In this document: one piece after another, positions 51,817 through 59,731 of the stretch
Layout of the letters: each line of letters starts with the position of its first letter
Position numbering within the stretch: the stretch's first letter is position 1
Assembly (NCBI RefSeq): GCF_001012825.1
Contig: NZ_LCZJ02000015.1
Location: 52,661 to 116,660 of the forward strand
Direction: 5' to 3'
Length of the DNA stretch: 64,000 bases
Origin: Paenibacillus etheri
GTDB lineage: Bacteria > Bacillota > Bacilli > Paenibacillales > Paenibacillaceae
The notes under the pieces: model-generated
Seen by the model: the letters and a program-made list of their open reading frames with translations, nothing else
The model's database searches: none
What the model was told of the DNA's origin: nothing
Position numbers and translations under genes: made by a program

Positions 51817-52680
51817 TTAAACTATAAACTCTGTAAACACCGGGCTTCTAAGCATTCCAGATTTGGTCCAGTTCCTCATTCGCACCTTTGCCCGCAATCT
51901 TGGCTCAAGATGTACAAACTCTTTGTCCTCGCCTTTTACAAGTTGCTGGGCAACGCCTCTGAATGCTTGCTTATGAATTGGTGACGCGCCGAGTTCTATA
52001 ATCCCGGCTGGACGTAGTTTTCCAGATGCACCGGATGGAACAGCAGCCAGCCAACCGAATTCCTGTTTGCGATAACCTGTAATATATACATCCGCATAAG
52101 TCCAATTGATGACCTTTTGCCACGCATGGGAGCGGCGGCCAGTCTCATATATGCTGTTTTTACGCTTACCTACTACGCCTTCCATACCCCGAGTTTCGAT
52201 CTGCTCAAATAATGCCTCTCCAGCACCTTCTACGTGCGGTACTACTCCAAAGCTATTAGACGGTAGAGTTAATCCCGTCAGTATCTCCTTGCGGCTCATC
52301 AGGGGCAACCCACGCACATCCTGACCTTTGTACATCAAGATATCGAAGATGGCATAATACGCTGGGAGTATCCCGGTGAGTTGTACTATCCTATCTGCTC
52401 GCCTCGTCTGAAATCGGCTCATAACAGATTCAAAGTCTGAAACACCAGTTGTTGGATCGACACAGGCAACCTCGCCATCCAAAACAACATCATCCATAAA
52501 TGGGAGATGTAGTTCAGGATACTGTTGAGTACAATCATTATCGTGCCTGGTATATAACCGGATCTTACCTGACTCTTGAGAAAAAATAAGGCGATGCCCA
52601 TCTATCTTTGGTTCATATATAAAATCACTGTGACTGAATGGTCCAGCAGCAGTTTGTAATAACATAGGGGATATAAACAT
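51817..52680 (-). CDS. ATP-dependent DNA ligase
   Basis: A 287-residue ligase with the adenylation motif EPKIDGHR (nucleophile Lys25), YAIFDILMYKG, MEGVVGKRKNSIYETGRRSH and the OB-fold start FGWLAAV-like segment. It is a minimal ligase of the LigD/phage type. It seals nicks during phage replication or repair. AGGAGG precedes ATG 52680. Why it lies beyond lysis genes is unclear; it may be a conversion or repair cargo gene. Confidence 0.88.
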   Translation of the reverse strand: MFISPMLLQTAAGPFSHSDFIYEPKIDGHRLIFSQESGKIRLYTRHDNDCTQQYPELHLPFMDDVVLDGEVACVDPTTGVSDFESVMSRFQTRRADRIVQLTGILPAYYAIFDILMYKGQDVRGLPLMSRKEILTGLTLPSNSFGVVPHVEGAGEALFEQIETRGMEGVVGKRKNSIYETGRRSHAWQKVINWTYADVYITGYRKQEFGWLAAVPSGASGKLRPAGIIELGASPIHKQAFRGVAQQLVKGEDKEFVHLEPRLRAKVRMRNWTKSGMLRSPVFTEFIV

Positions 52681-52749
52681 AACAAAACCTCCTGTATCCC
52701 ATTATAGCTGGTGGCTACTAAGGATAGAGGAGGTAAGTGATGGGAAAGG

Positions 52750-53559
52750 TTATTTTGTTACGGTATACTCACTAACTTCAAAGGTAAGTATTTTATCGAA
52801 TACAACATAGTCTTTACGTTTGTTGAATGGACCTTTGTTATTTGAATGCTTATCAATAGCATATAATCCAGGTCCTCTTCCTGCATCACGAGCATCGTAC
52901 CAATTAAGGAAAGCATTTACTTCAACAATCGGAAGATCATATTCTTTTTCTGTCCCATTAATTAATGTGATTGTAAGAATCGCTCTATCACCGGGAGGTT
53001 GTTCTGGTGTTGGTGTTGGTGTTGGTGTTGGTGTTGGTGTTGGTGTTGGTGTTGGTGTTGGTGTTGGTGTTGGTGTTGGTGTTGCAGTTGGTGTTGGGAT
53101 TGAGCTACCAAAAATATCGAAGTCAGCGATTTGAATGGGGTTGCCGCCAATATTCGAAAGCGTTAAGTATTTTACTGATTTAGCGGAGAGCTTAATTTTA
53201 GTTCCATTCGTATCTTCAATGATTTTATTAGTCACAATATAATTGCCATTAGGATCATGTAAAGAAAAGGCTAGATTGGTGCCCTTCATAGAAATCTGAT
53301 AAGAGTCTATATCTACAGGAGTATCAAAAATATACCATATACTATAGGGATTTTGACCGGAAGAATCGGGTAAAAAAAGTATCGTCGAGTTATTTCCATC
53401 AGTAGCTACTGTAGTAGTTCCGCCTGTACTTGAGTTAAGTCCTCTCCCCATGGTCATTGTTTTTCCATCTAAAATACCACCTTGATAGGCTAGGGCATTA
53501 TTTAGAGGGAGAACAGTAAAGATAAGTAAAAACATCAAAATAAATTTAATCTTTTTCAT
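52750..53559 (-). CDS. Secreted protein with (Thr-Pro)n linker
   Basis: A protein of about 269 residues with a signal peptide (MKKIKFILMFLLIFTVLP). The first half is a beta-rich domain (about 25-145). A linker with about 16 Thr-Pro pairs follows (encoded at 53005-53084), then a C-terminal domain of about 90 residues. ATG 53559 is chosen because AGGAG precedes it by seven bases. It is probably a surface protein; no domain family is recognised. Confidence 0.75.
   Translation of the reverse strand: MKKIKFILMFLLIFTVLPLNNALAYQGGILDGKTMTMGRGLNSSTGGTTTVATDGNNSTILFLPDSSGQNPYSIWYIFDTPVDIDSYQISMKGTNLAFSLHDPNGNYIVTNKIIEDTNGTKIKLSAKSVKYLTLSNIGGNPIQIADFDIFGSSIPTPTATPTPTPTPTPTPTPTPTPTPTPTPTPEQPPGDRAILTITLINGTEKEYDLPIVEVNAFLNWYDARDAGRGPGLYAIDKHSNNKGPFNKRKDYVVFDKILTFEVSEYTVTK
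53005..53084 (-). repeat. Hexanucleotide tandem repeat encoding Thr-Pro
   Basis: About 13 uninterrupted TGGTGT units lie in frame and encode alternating Thr-Pro on the minus strand. The six-base unit lets copy number change without a frameshift, so linker length can vary between strains. Confidence 0.85.
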
Positions 53560-53703
53560 TGGTTGCACTCCTCATTATGTATTATCGTTTATGACTTTAC
53601 AAAATTAGACAAGGATTGTCTAAACATATATGACTATATATGTAATAAGATGTTTAAATAAATTCATTTTTCTTTTTATTCCAATTAGTGATTAAATTCC
53701 TTG

Positions 53704-53748
53704 TTGTTTTAAGAATGCATGTTTGGTTATGATACAAACAAACGTTCT
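53704..53748 (+). promoter_or_regulatory. SOS-type promoter with LexA/DinR box
   Basis: TTGTTT (53704-53709) and TATGAT (53728-53733) are spaced 18 bases apart. CAAACAAACGTTCT (53735-53748) matches 12 of 14 positions of the Bacillus DinR box CGAACRNRYGTTYG just downstream. LexA binding would block the promoter of the YolD-type operon. Confidence 0.6.
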
Positions 53749-53767
53749 TGTTTTCGGAGGGGATCAT

Positions 53768-53965
53768 ATGAAAATGAGTGTCGGCCAAATAGTTGAAATT
53801 ATATACCAGGACAAAGCGGGCAAAATTACACAACGCAAGATTGAGATCATAGGCATTCGTGACGGCTGTATCCGGGCTACGTGCCTAACCACCAACTCTC
53901 CCCGTGTATTCCTAGAATCCAGTATCCTGTCATGGCAACCCATACAGGAGGGACGATATGCTTAG
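53768..53965 (+). CDS. Small SOS-operon protein
   Basis: A 65-residue protein (MKMSVGQIVEIIYQDKAGK, RKIEIIGIRDGCIRATCLTT) resembling proteins placed upstream of YolD and UmuC-like genes in Paenibacillus prophages. ATG 53768 follows GGAGGGG by seven bases; the frame extends upstream to 53723 without a ribosome site. It overlaps the next gene by eight bases. Confidence 0.6.
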   Translation: MKMSVGQIVEIIYQDKAGKITQRKIEIIGIRDGCIRATCLTTNSPRVFLESSILSWQPIQEGRYA

Positions 53966-54245
53966 CGATACGGCCCGCAAGCTGCTGATGATCATGCGGC
54001 ATTGCTCGGTGCATCATGGATACATGCCTACCCTAGAGGTACTGGAGACAAAGAGTGGGCGAACAACAGATAAGATCCGAGCCGGGCTGCAGGAATTGAC
54101 AGAGAATAACTACATTCTGTGGGAGTTCGGGAAACCGCTAGAGAGTGCAGTTGTTGTTGAGGGATGGGAGCGAACTGAGGATCGTTCAGCATCAGTTACA
54201 TGGAGCGTAGATGGTGGCCATATAGATTATTGGACAGATTACTAG
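53958..54245 (+). CDS. Small winged-helix protein (LexA-N-like)
   Basis: A 95-residue protein. The first 70 residues (LLMIMRHCSVHHGYMPTLE, TTDKIRAGLQELTENNYILW) look like a LexA-type winged helix without a protease domain. It overlaps the upstream gene, so it is co-expressed from the SOS promoter and could bind the same or other operators. Confidence 0.6.
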   Translation: MLSDTARKLLMIMRHCSVHHGYMPTLEVLETKSGRTTDKIRAGLQELTENNYILWEFGKPLESAVVVEGWERTEDRSASVTWSVDGGHIDYWTDY

Positions 54246-54258
54246 GAGGTCAGACATC

Positions 54259-54591
54259 TTGGTTAAGAAATTGGAAAGTATTTGGGATTGCAGTAGAATG
54301 ATGCTACCGGAGCATAAACTTCGGATTATCAGTGATGAGCGAGGACAGCAGTGGAGGGACCGTAAAAAGCCGGTGCTTGATGCGCAGGAGTGGGAATTAA
54401 TTGATCAAGTACTCACTTACTCGAAACGGTATCGGGAGCAGATAACAATCACTCAGTTTGAACCGGTTCAAGATATCAAGATCCGGGGAGTTGTGATGGC
54501 CATAGCCAGGCAGCTACGACGGATCAAGCTGCAAATGGAAAATGATTATGACTGGATTAATATTGACGATGTGATTCAGGTGACTACATAA
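54259..54591 (+). CDS. YolD-like protein
   Basis: A 110-residue YolD-family protein with the typical RMMLPEHKLRI segment and a charged C-terminus. TTG 54259 follows GGAGG. YolD genes usually sit next to a Y-family polymerase (UmuC/ImpB), but none is present here, so the operon looks incomplete or reduced. Confidence 0.7.
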   Translation: MVKKLESIWDCSRMMLPEHKLRIISDERGQQWRDRKKPVLDAQEWELIDQVLTYSKRYREQITITQFEPVQDIKIRGVVMAIARQLRRIKLQMENDYDWINIDDVIQVTT

Positions 54592-54595
54592 AAAA

Positions 54596-54622
54596 ATGCC
54601 CCGGAAGCCTTCACCGGGGCAT
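54596..54622 (+). terminator. Bidirectional terminator
   Basis: ATGCCCCGG pairs with CCGGGGCAT, with A residues before and a T-rich tail on the minus strand. It separates the convergent YolD and DUF3006 genes. Confidence 0.8.
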
Positions 54623-54627
54623 AACTA

Positions 54628-54843
54628 TTATTCCTCGAATAAGTCATCCATTAAACTATCGATTTCTTCTTTCCGCGAGGCCGTAGCCTCAGTATCAATC
54701 CTGACCTTGCCTTCTTCGAAAATAAGGGTGTCTCCAGGCTTAACCTCCGCCGGTAGTTCTGATCTAAGAACATCTTCGGTTTTACCATCAAATTCAATGA
54801 CGGCATATTCACCCTCGAAGCGATCAATGATTCCTTTCTGCAT
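54628..54843 (-). CDS. DUF3006-domain protein
   Basis: A 71-residue protein (GIIDRFEGEYAVIEFDG, EVKPGDTLIFEEGKVRID). DUF3006 proteins are often coupled to ComEC-like MBL genes, as here, where the stop of the MBL gene is immediately adjacent. The pair was probably transferred as a unit. Confidence 0.82.
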   Translation of the reverse strand: MQKGIIDRFEGEYAVIEFDGKTEDVLRSELPAEVKPGDTLIFEEGKVRIDTEATASRKEEIDSLMDDLFEE

Positions 54844-55896
54844 TTACTTGCCCCCCTTAGTCGATGTAAAAGTGATTTTATTGCCATCACTTATTGCAGT
54901 AATGGTTCCTTTTTGATCAGTTCGCAAAACTGAAGCATTCGCATTTTTTAACCTTGTAAGTATTCCGGAATCTGGGTGACCATAATTGTTTTTACCTATG
55001 CTTATTACTGCGTACTGTGGTTTAACGGCGTCGAGGAATGCTTTGCCGGTTGAACTACTGGAACCGTGATGACCAACTTTTAATACATCAGCTTTTAAAT
55101 TCATGCCATCGGCTAACATATCGTTCTCTGAAGCTTTTTCAGCATCACCAGTAAAGAGGAAGGACTTGTTCTTATAGGTGACCTTTAAGACAGCACTCCA
55201 GTCGTTAAGATTATCCCCATAAGTTCTAATAGGAGCCAGGAACTTAGCCTCAACACCAGTTAAAGGAATAGTAACGCCTTTAGTAACTGATTTGATGGAA
55301 CGTCCTTCATTCTTTACAGCGGTCAAAAAATCTTTGTATGTCTCAGTGGTATGTGATACCTTTGGAGCGTAGACAGATTTAACATCCAACGCTTTGAGAA
55401 CATCATCTAGCCCACCAATGTGATCTGCGTCAGGATGAGTAGCAACCAGGGCATCAAGTGTCTTTACACCAAGGGCGTTCAGGTATTTTACTACTTTCTT
55501 ACCCTGATCGTTATTACCTCCGTCAATGAGGACATATTGATTATTCGGGGTCCGGATTAAGGTAGAGTCCCCTTGGCCAACATCGAAAAAGTAGACCTGA
55601 AGAGTGCCAACATTCTGTTTCTTTGGTAAAAGCAAAGTTGGAGCTGGCGTAGCAGTAGGCTTTGCTGTTGGTTTCGCGGTAGGTTTAACAGCTGGTTTAG
55701 CAGTGGCTGCTGGTTTTGAATTTGAACTTCCACCATTGTGGTAATGGTACTCTCCGTCTTCCAGTCCCCACTTTGCGCAATTGGTGCGGCAATAATGACC
55801 GCCATTTGCATCTGTGCGTCCTGGATGTGCCTCAGCAAGTACAGGCATCAACAATAAAACAAGAGACATGATGATTGGAACAATAATTCTTTTCAT
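54844..55896 (-). CDS. Secreted ComEC-like MBL protein with YHYH segment
   Basis: A 350-residue exported protein. A signal peptide (MKRIIVPIIMSLVLLLMPVL) is followed by a YHYH-type segment with Cys and His (HYCRTNCAKWGLEDGEYHYH), a Lys/Pro/Ala/Thr-rich linker, and a ComEC/Rec2-type MBL domain (FFDVGQGDSTLI, ATHPDADHIGG, KVGHHGSSSS). It may degrade DNA or another polymer outside the cell. No ComEC membrane domain is present. Confidence 0.88.
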   Translation of the reverse strand: MKRIIVPIIMSLVLLLMPVLAEAHPGRTDANGGHYCRTNCAKWGLEDGEYHYHNGGSSNSKPAATAKPAVKPTAKPTAKPTATPAPTLLLPKKQNVGTLQVYFFDVGQGDSTLIRTPNNQYVLIDGGNNDQGKKVVKYLNALGVKTLDALVATHPDADHIGGLDDVLKALDVKSVYAPKVSHTTETYKDFLTAVKNEGRSIKSVTKGVTIPLTGVEAKFLAPIRTYGDNLNDWSAVLKVTYKNKSFLFTGDAEKASENDMLADGMNLKADVLKVGHHGSSSSTGKAFLDAVKPQYAVISIGKNNYGHPDSGILTRLKNANASVLRTDQKGTITAISDGNKITFTSTKGGK

Positions 55897-56170
55897 AAAA
55901 AGTAAATACCCCCAATGTATGATTCTGGGAGTAGTCTATCAGAATAAGGTAATATTTTCTACTTGATTTCGTAACTATTTAATTTATCTTGGTTGTGTTC
56001 GTATGAAAAATTAATTTGTTCTTCTATTATGTAGTCTAAAAAAATGAGGATATAGAAGGGCACATTGGTCACAAATTTGGTCACAAGCTCATTTTAATTA
56101 AGTTTAATCAATATTAGCTAATCCCAATAAAAATAAGAATTCTTGAATAGAGTTTAAGCCATTTATCCCT

Positions 56171-56243
56171 TTCCTCTATATCAGTTGGTTAGAGCGGTCG
56201 GCTCATAACCGATTGGTCGGGGGTTCGAGTCCCTCAGGGCCCA
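56171..56243 (+). other. tRNA-Met-like fragment, likely right att site
   Basis: From about 56181 the sequence matches a tRNA-Met-like D, anticodon and T arm (TCAGTTGGTTAGAGCGG, CTCATAA anticodon loop, GGGTTCGAGTCCC). The 5' acceptor strand does not pair with AGGGCCCA at the 3' end, and no CCA follows. This is a non-functional 3' tRNA copy of the kind made by phage integration. It marks the likely right end of the main prophage. Confidence 0.65.
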
Positions 56244-56252
56244 CTTAGAGAA

Positions 56253-56279
56253 AACCCTTACCTAGTAAGGGTTTTTTGC
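56253..56279 (+). terminator. tRNA-type terminator
   Basis: AACCCTTAC pairs perfectly with GTAAGGGTT across CTA and is followed by TTTT. It lies ten bases after the tRNA-like fragment, where a host tRNA terminator would be. Confidence 0.8.
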
Positions 56280-56365
56280 TGTGTATAGGCTCGCTAAAGC
56301 AAACGGGTGAGAGTGGGGAAAGGTCATATTTTGGAGCTTGCTAACGGATTTGCTAACGTAGACTT

Positions 56366-56476
56366 CTATTCCACAGGTTCAAGCTGCTTTTCTGCGAATT
56401 TATTAAGTTCATTTTCAATTCTGTAAACGGCCGTAGAAAGACGATTAAACATCTCAGGCAAGGAAACATATGCCAT
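56366..56476 (-). other. Possible short ORF in the post-att gap
   Basis: A 36-codon minus-strand frame (MAYVSLPEMFNRLSTAVYRI, then a charged helix) occupies part of the 456-base gap 56244-56699. It has no clear ribosome site and no recognised family, and could be a fragment of an older element. The rest of the gap shows no gene. Confidence 0.25.
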
Positions 56477-56699
56477 CAATTATACAGAGGTAACTTACCC
56501 GTTAGCCATTCATGCATCCTCTGCAATGCACCACAGAGCATGAAAGTTACCCCGTTCTTTCATGGTAGTTCAATAGAATCAACAGTTTCAGTCCGATGGT
56601 ATCCTCTTGTCTATGATTCAAGCCACCACTTTCAATCCTATGATAAAATACTTATAAATCCCACTATAGCCAAACGGCCAAAGCGGATATAATCTTACT

Positions 56700-57203
56700 C
56701 TAAATTACTGGAGGTAGCGCTCCGTACTCGGCCCACTGCTCTTTTGTCGGGCCGTAAAGATCCGGCACACGAAGGCCTGCCTGACGCATCAGGACTGTCA
56801 TCTGACCACGATGATGAATCTCATGCTTTACGAGAATATCCAGCATTAAGCCGTTTGGCCATTGATCACCATACATATCGCTCATGATAAGCAGATTCTC
56901 ATCTTTCCAACTGGACTGTATAGCATCAAGGAGCGCTTGTGAGGTCCTCTTATAGACTGACGCGATGTCTGCTGCCGAAGCTGGCACCGGCATATCTTCG
57001 CCCGGTCCTTCGAAAGACAGTCCCGTCCGAGATGGCATTTCGTGCAACGTCTGTACAAGGTGCCATGCAACACGTCCAAGCGTTCTATGATCGCTTGTTA
57101 TCTGTTGGCCAAGAGACTCGTCGGTCAGCATCTCCAGTGTCCGCATTGTTGCTTCCGTTTCATTCTGCCAAGTTGCGGCAAAATCTTTAATGTGTTTATA
57201 CAT
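56700..57203 (-). CDS. DinB-superfamily protein, SOS-regulated
   Basis: A 167-residue DinB-like metal-dependent four-helix-bundle protein. It has the histidine pattern HLVQTLHEMP, LVKHEIHHRGQMTVLMRQ. The family includes damage-induced DinB of Bacillus and thiol-transferase-like enzymes. ATG 57203 follows AAGGAGATG by seven bases; ATG 57212 overlaps that site. A strong promoter containing an SOS box lies just upstream, fitting a damage-inducible gene. Confidence 0.88.
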   Translation of the reverse strand: MYKHIKDFAATWQNETEATMRTLEMLTDESLGQQITSDHRTLGRVAWHLVQTLHEMPSRTGLSFEGPGEDMPVPASAADIASVYKRTSQALLDAIQSSWKDENLLIMSDMYGDQWPNGLMLDILVKHEIHHRGQMTVLMRQAGLRVPDLYGPTKEQWAEYGALPPVI

Positions 57204-57238
57204 ATCCAACATCTCCTTTTTGTAATGGAATCAAGTTT

Positions 57239-57267
57239 ATTATACCGAACATTAGTTCGCGAGTAAA
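57239..57267 (-). promoter_or_regulatory. dinB-like promoter with embedded SOS box
   Basis: On the minus strand, TTTACT (57262-57267) and TATAAT (57239-57244) are spaced 17 bases apart. The spacer contains CGAACTAATGTTCG (57246-57259), matching 13 of 14 positions of the Bacillus DinR/LexA box. LexA binding there should repress the gene until DNA damage. Confidence 0.75.
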
Positions 57268-57280
57268 TATTTACATTTAC

Positions 57281-57310
57281 TTAAACTACCCCCGTTAACC
57301 AAACGAAGCT
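57281..57310 (-). repeat. Cassette-boundary repeat C, inverted
   Basis: On the minus strand the core is GGTTAACGGGGGTAGTTT, preceded by CTTCGTTT. Repeat B is preceded by the same CTTCGTTT, so the similarity extends beyond the core. It borders the dinB-like gene on its upstream side. Confidence 0.4.
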
Positions 57311-57456
57311 GCCGAAAATCATTGCGCTAATCCCGAAATGTAATTAACAACGTATGGTTAATACTTTTGATCATTTTGTTTACGCTAGCCTGCCAGTTAG
57401 CTTAATGATCATTATCAGTCTATCACTCTATTTACTCACTCTTCTATTCTTCATTC

Positions 57457-57930
57457 AAAAACAAGGCGGCATCCCGATTTGCGAAGAACCTCAAGAAGCT
57501 GGTACCAGATATGAACGGCATAAGTGCGGATGTTATGACCCGGGCTTTTCAGAAAGCTATTAAGGAGGGAAAGACCCCTTCTGAGCGGGCGTTGCTGGTA
57601 CGTGAGATCAGCGCGGCGGCCGCCAAAGGTGATGTTGGTCCATTCAACATGGAGCGGGCTACTACCGTTTCGCGAGCCATGAGCACGGCAGCGGCAAATG
57701 GCGGTAAGCTTGAAGACTGGAAGCAATCCGAGGTGGTCACCGGTAAGAAATGGCGTTCTTCTAAAGGTGACAGGACCCGAAAGACACACCGTAAAGCAAA
57801 CGGTCAGGTGCAACCTCTGGATAAGCCTTTTGAAGTTGGTAAGAGTAAACTGATGTTTCCGGGAGATCCATCCGGACGAGCTGAGGAGATTATCCGCTGC
57901 CGCTGCACAATGCAGTCGGTGATGGATTGA
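57457..57930 (+). pseudogene. Minor head gene fragment (second prophage)
   Basis: Homologous to residues about 120-276 of the minor head protein at 22829-23659, in frame and with the conserved C-terminus (RTRKTHRKANGQVQPL, LMFPGDPSG, EEIIRCRCTM). The first 119 residues are missing and nothing upstream shows a start. It is the first remnant of the decayed prophage. Sequence differences from the intact copy are scattered, so it is a relative, not a recent duplication. Confidence 0.85.
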
Positions 57931-57934
57931 TAAT

Positions 57935-57946
57935 GTTAACGGGCAG
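57935..57946 (+). repeat. Cassette-boundary repeat D
   Basis: GTTAACGGGCAG lies five bases after the minor head remnant's stop and before the XRE-type cargo gene. It resembles repeat A2. A further ATTGATTAAC downstream may be its other arm. Confidence 0.4.
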
Positions 57947-58101
57947 ACCAATGATTGATTAACTAAGAACCGTTTATTCTAAATTTATTGTTTATTACGC
58001 ACTTGCAACTGCAAGTGGCGCAAACGCAACCTCAATCATATAGCATTGACTCCATTGTTTTTCTATAATTAAGGAAATATATAGCAAAGGAGAGTAAGCC
58101 A

Positions 58102-58890
58102 ATGTCTTTTAGTGAAAAATTGTTGCAACTTAGAAAAGAAAAAGGTTATTCCCAGGAAGTGCTGGCCGAAAAACTGTGCACAACCAGACAGGCAGTCAGC
58201 AAGTGGGAAAACGGACAAGGGTTTCCCGAAACCGAAAAGCTGCTTATGATTGGAAACTTGTTCGAGGTGTCCATCGATTATTTGCTAAAGGAGGGAGAGG
58301 TAAAGGGCAGCGTTAAAGAGCTTGGGTATTATGTCAGCCAAGAGATGGCGGAAGGGTATTTGATTCATCAGCAAAAGTCATCCAATCGCATTGCGACAGG
58401 CGTGTTCCTGCTAATTATGTCTTTTTTGCCATATTTGATGCTTCGGAAGGAATCAGTCATTTATTCGGTTCTTATTATCATTCTGTTGGCGGCAGGGGGT
58501 GTCGTTGTTCTCGTGTCCGCTATACTGAAAGACGAGGAAAGGTACCATGTGCTGGATAAAGAGCCTCTTATATTGGATCAAGGTTATGTAAAGCAATTGA
58601 CTGAGCGTTTGAATAGATTGAAAAGTAGGTACGCAACTGTGATCATCGTGGGTGCTAGCATGGTAGCGGTAGGCGGAATGGGCTTTTTGCTAGAAAGAAG
58701 GGGGATCTCCGAAGGCGCGTTAGTCCCTTATTATCCTATTTGTGTTATTTTGATCGCTATTGGCGCAAATGTAATTATTCGAACATCTACTATGTGGTCC
58801 TCCTATAGTCTGCTGATCTACAATGAGAATCATATTAATCGGAGGAATAACGGCTTCTGGAGAAAAATCAGAAAAAAGTTGGCCGAATAA
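58102..58890 (+). CDS. XRE-type regulator with membrane helices
   Basis: A 262-residue protein. Residues 5-65 are an XRE helix-turn-helix (LRKEKGYSQEVLAEKLCTTR, QAVSKWENGQGFPETEKLL). The rest has about four membrane helices (around 97-115, 120-142, 178-198 and 206-226). This membrane-linked regulator type is common in Firmicutes. AAAGGAG precedes ATG 58102. It occupies the slot that holds the NUDIX and kinase genes in the intact prophage. Confidence 0.85.
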   Translation: MSFSEKLLQLRKEKGYSQEVLAEKLCTTRQAVSKWENGQGFPETEKLLMIGNLFEVSIDYLLKEGEVKGSVKELGYYVSQEMAEGYLIHQQKSSNRIATGVFLLIMSFLPYLMLRKESVIYSVLIIILLAAGGVVVLVSAILKDEERYHVLDKEPLILDQGYVKQLTERLNRLKSRYATVIIVGASMVAVGGMGFLLERRGISEGALVPYYPICVILIAIGANVIIRTSTMWSSYSLLIYNENHINRRNNGFWRKIRKKLAE

Positions 58891-58992
58891 AAAGCTTGGC
58901 ACTTAAATCAATGTATAACATTTGGCAGATTTCTATTGTTAACAATATGTAACGAATCCTAGTTAAGAAAGTAAATTAGCTAAGAACATTAT

Positions 58993-59012
58993 GCTAATGG
59001 AAACGATAGTTA
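58993..59012 (+). repeat. Cassette-boundary repeat E
   Basis: GCTAATGGAAACGATAGTT differs from repeat B by a C-to-T change, one missing G and one loop base. It follows the XRE cargo and precedes the conserved xkdF leader, exactly as repeat B does. Confidence 0.55.
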
Positions 59013-59018
59013 AAAAAA

Positions 59019-59059
59019 CAGCGGTAGTCTAGGATGTTTTTTGTCCATGATTGCCGCTG
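59019..59059 (+). other. xkdF-leader hairpin, second copy
   Basis: CAGCGG (59019-59024) pairs with CCGCTG (59054-59059), compensating relative to CGGCGG/CCGCCG at 25601-25641. The loop keeps the T-run. Conservation of the leader continues to about 59160. Confidence 0.55.
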
Positions 59060-59175
59060 CTTCTATTATTAGGGTCAGTCTATTATTTATTTTACGAAGT
59101 TTGACGCCATTACAATTTGCAAGGAGTCATCTAATAATAGCTTCTATTTTATTGAAAGAAGGTGAGAAAATAACA

Positions 59176-59367
59176 TTTAAACTGAAAGAAGCAAAGATCA
59201 CGCACATCTCCCTGGTAGACAAGGGGGTCAACGGTGTACCGTTCGCCATTATCAAAGCGCAGAAAGCCAACGAAGGTTTGGCGGATCAGAAGAAGCCGGA
59301 GTTGATCGCCGCCCTGAAGGCACTGGAAGGCGGCGGTGTGCTGGATGCTGACAGCGACACTCCTTAA
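59176..59367 (+). pseudogene. xkdF-yqbF deletion fusion
   Basis: The first 30 or so codons of xkdF (KITHISLVDKGVNGVPFA) run directly into the last 35 codons of the YqbF-like gene (KKPELIAALKALEGGG). The junction falls at AAAGCC, which occurs in both parents at 25854-25860 and about 28162, so microhomology deletion removed the rest of xkdF and the capsid gene. The ATG is also lost. The fragment is non-functional. Confidence 0.8.
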
Positions 59368-59731
59368 GAACCGTAGCCGCGTCAGCGCCGTGCAGGAGGC
59401 AACTGGTGAACAGCTTGAGCAGTATATAGACGATGCACTGACCCGGATCGAGTTGTATTTACCTGTTCCTTTTCCAGAGATGGTAGACAAGCAGCTCATG
59501 TTGGCCTGGGTGAAGCTTGCGGAGTGGCTGGCTCTACAAGATAGCGAAGAATACCTGGCTTCAGTCGCCCGCGGCTACTCAGCGGAAAGTGACGGAGCTT
59601 GGACATATACCCGACAGGCAGTTGAAGGGAAGACCACAGGCAATGCTGATGTGGACTCTATCCTCTTCCTGTGGGTCAAGAAGCAGCAGCCCGGGCCGGA
59701 TGATGGAAACATCACGGCCTATTTGCTATGA
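59345..59731 (+). CDS. Connector protein copy (YqbG-like), still open
   Basis: A 128-residue frame very similar to the connector gene at 28249-28635. It keeps the full length and the ATG overlap with the upstream remnant. It is the only structural gene of the second prophage that looks intact, but it lacks neighbours needed for virion assembly. Confidence 0.8.
   Translation: MLTATLLKNRSRVSAVQEATGEQLEQYIDDALTRIELYLPVPFPEMVDKQLMLAWVKLAEWLALQDSEEYLASVARGYSAESDGAWTYTRQAVEGKTTGNADVDSILFLWVKKQQPGPDDGNITAYLL

Noticed and set aside
53005-53084. Tandem repeat as a CRISPR or origin element
   Set aside because: A pure hexamer repeat that encodes Thr-Pro in a secreted protein; no spacers.
56030-56110. 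Direct repeat TTGGTCACAA reading as the end of an integrase
   Set aside because: Only a short tail-like peptide can be read, with no upstream recombinase sequence to support it.
56171-56243. Functional tRNA-Met gene
   Set aside because: The 5' acceptor strand does not pair with the 3' end, and CCA is absent, so it is treated as an attachment remnant.
57354-57563. 69-residue plus-strand frame
   Set aside because: Its second half reads the minor head remnant in the wrong frame, so it is not an independent gene.
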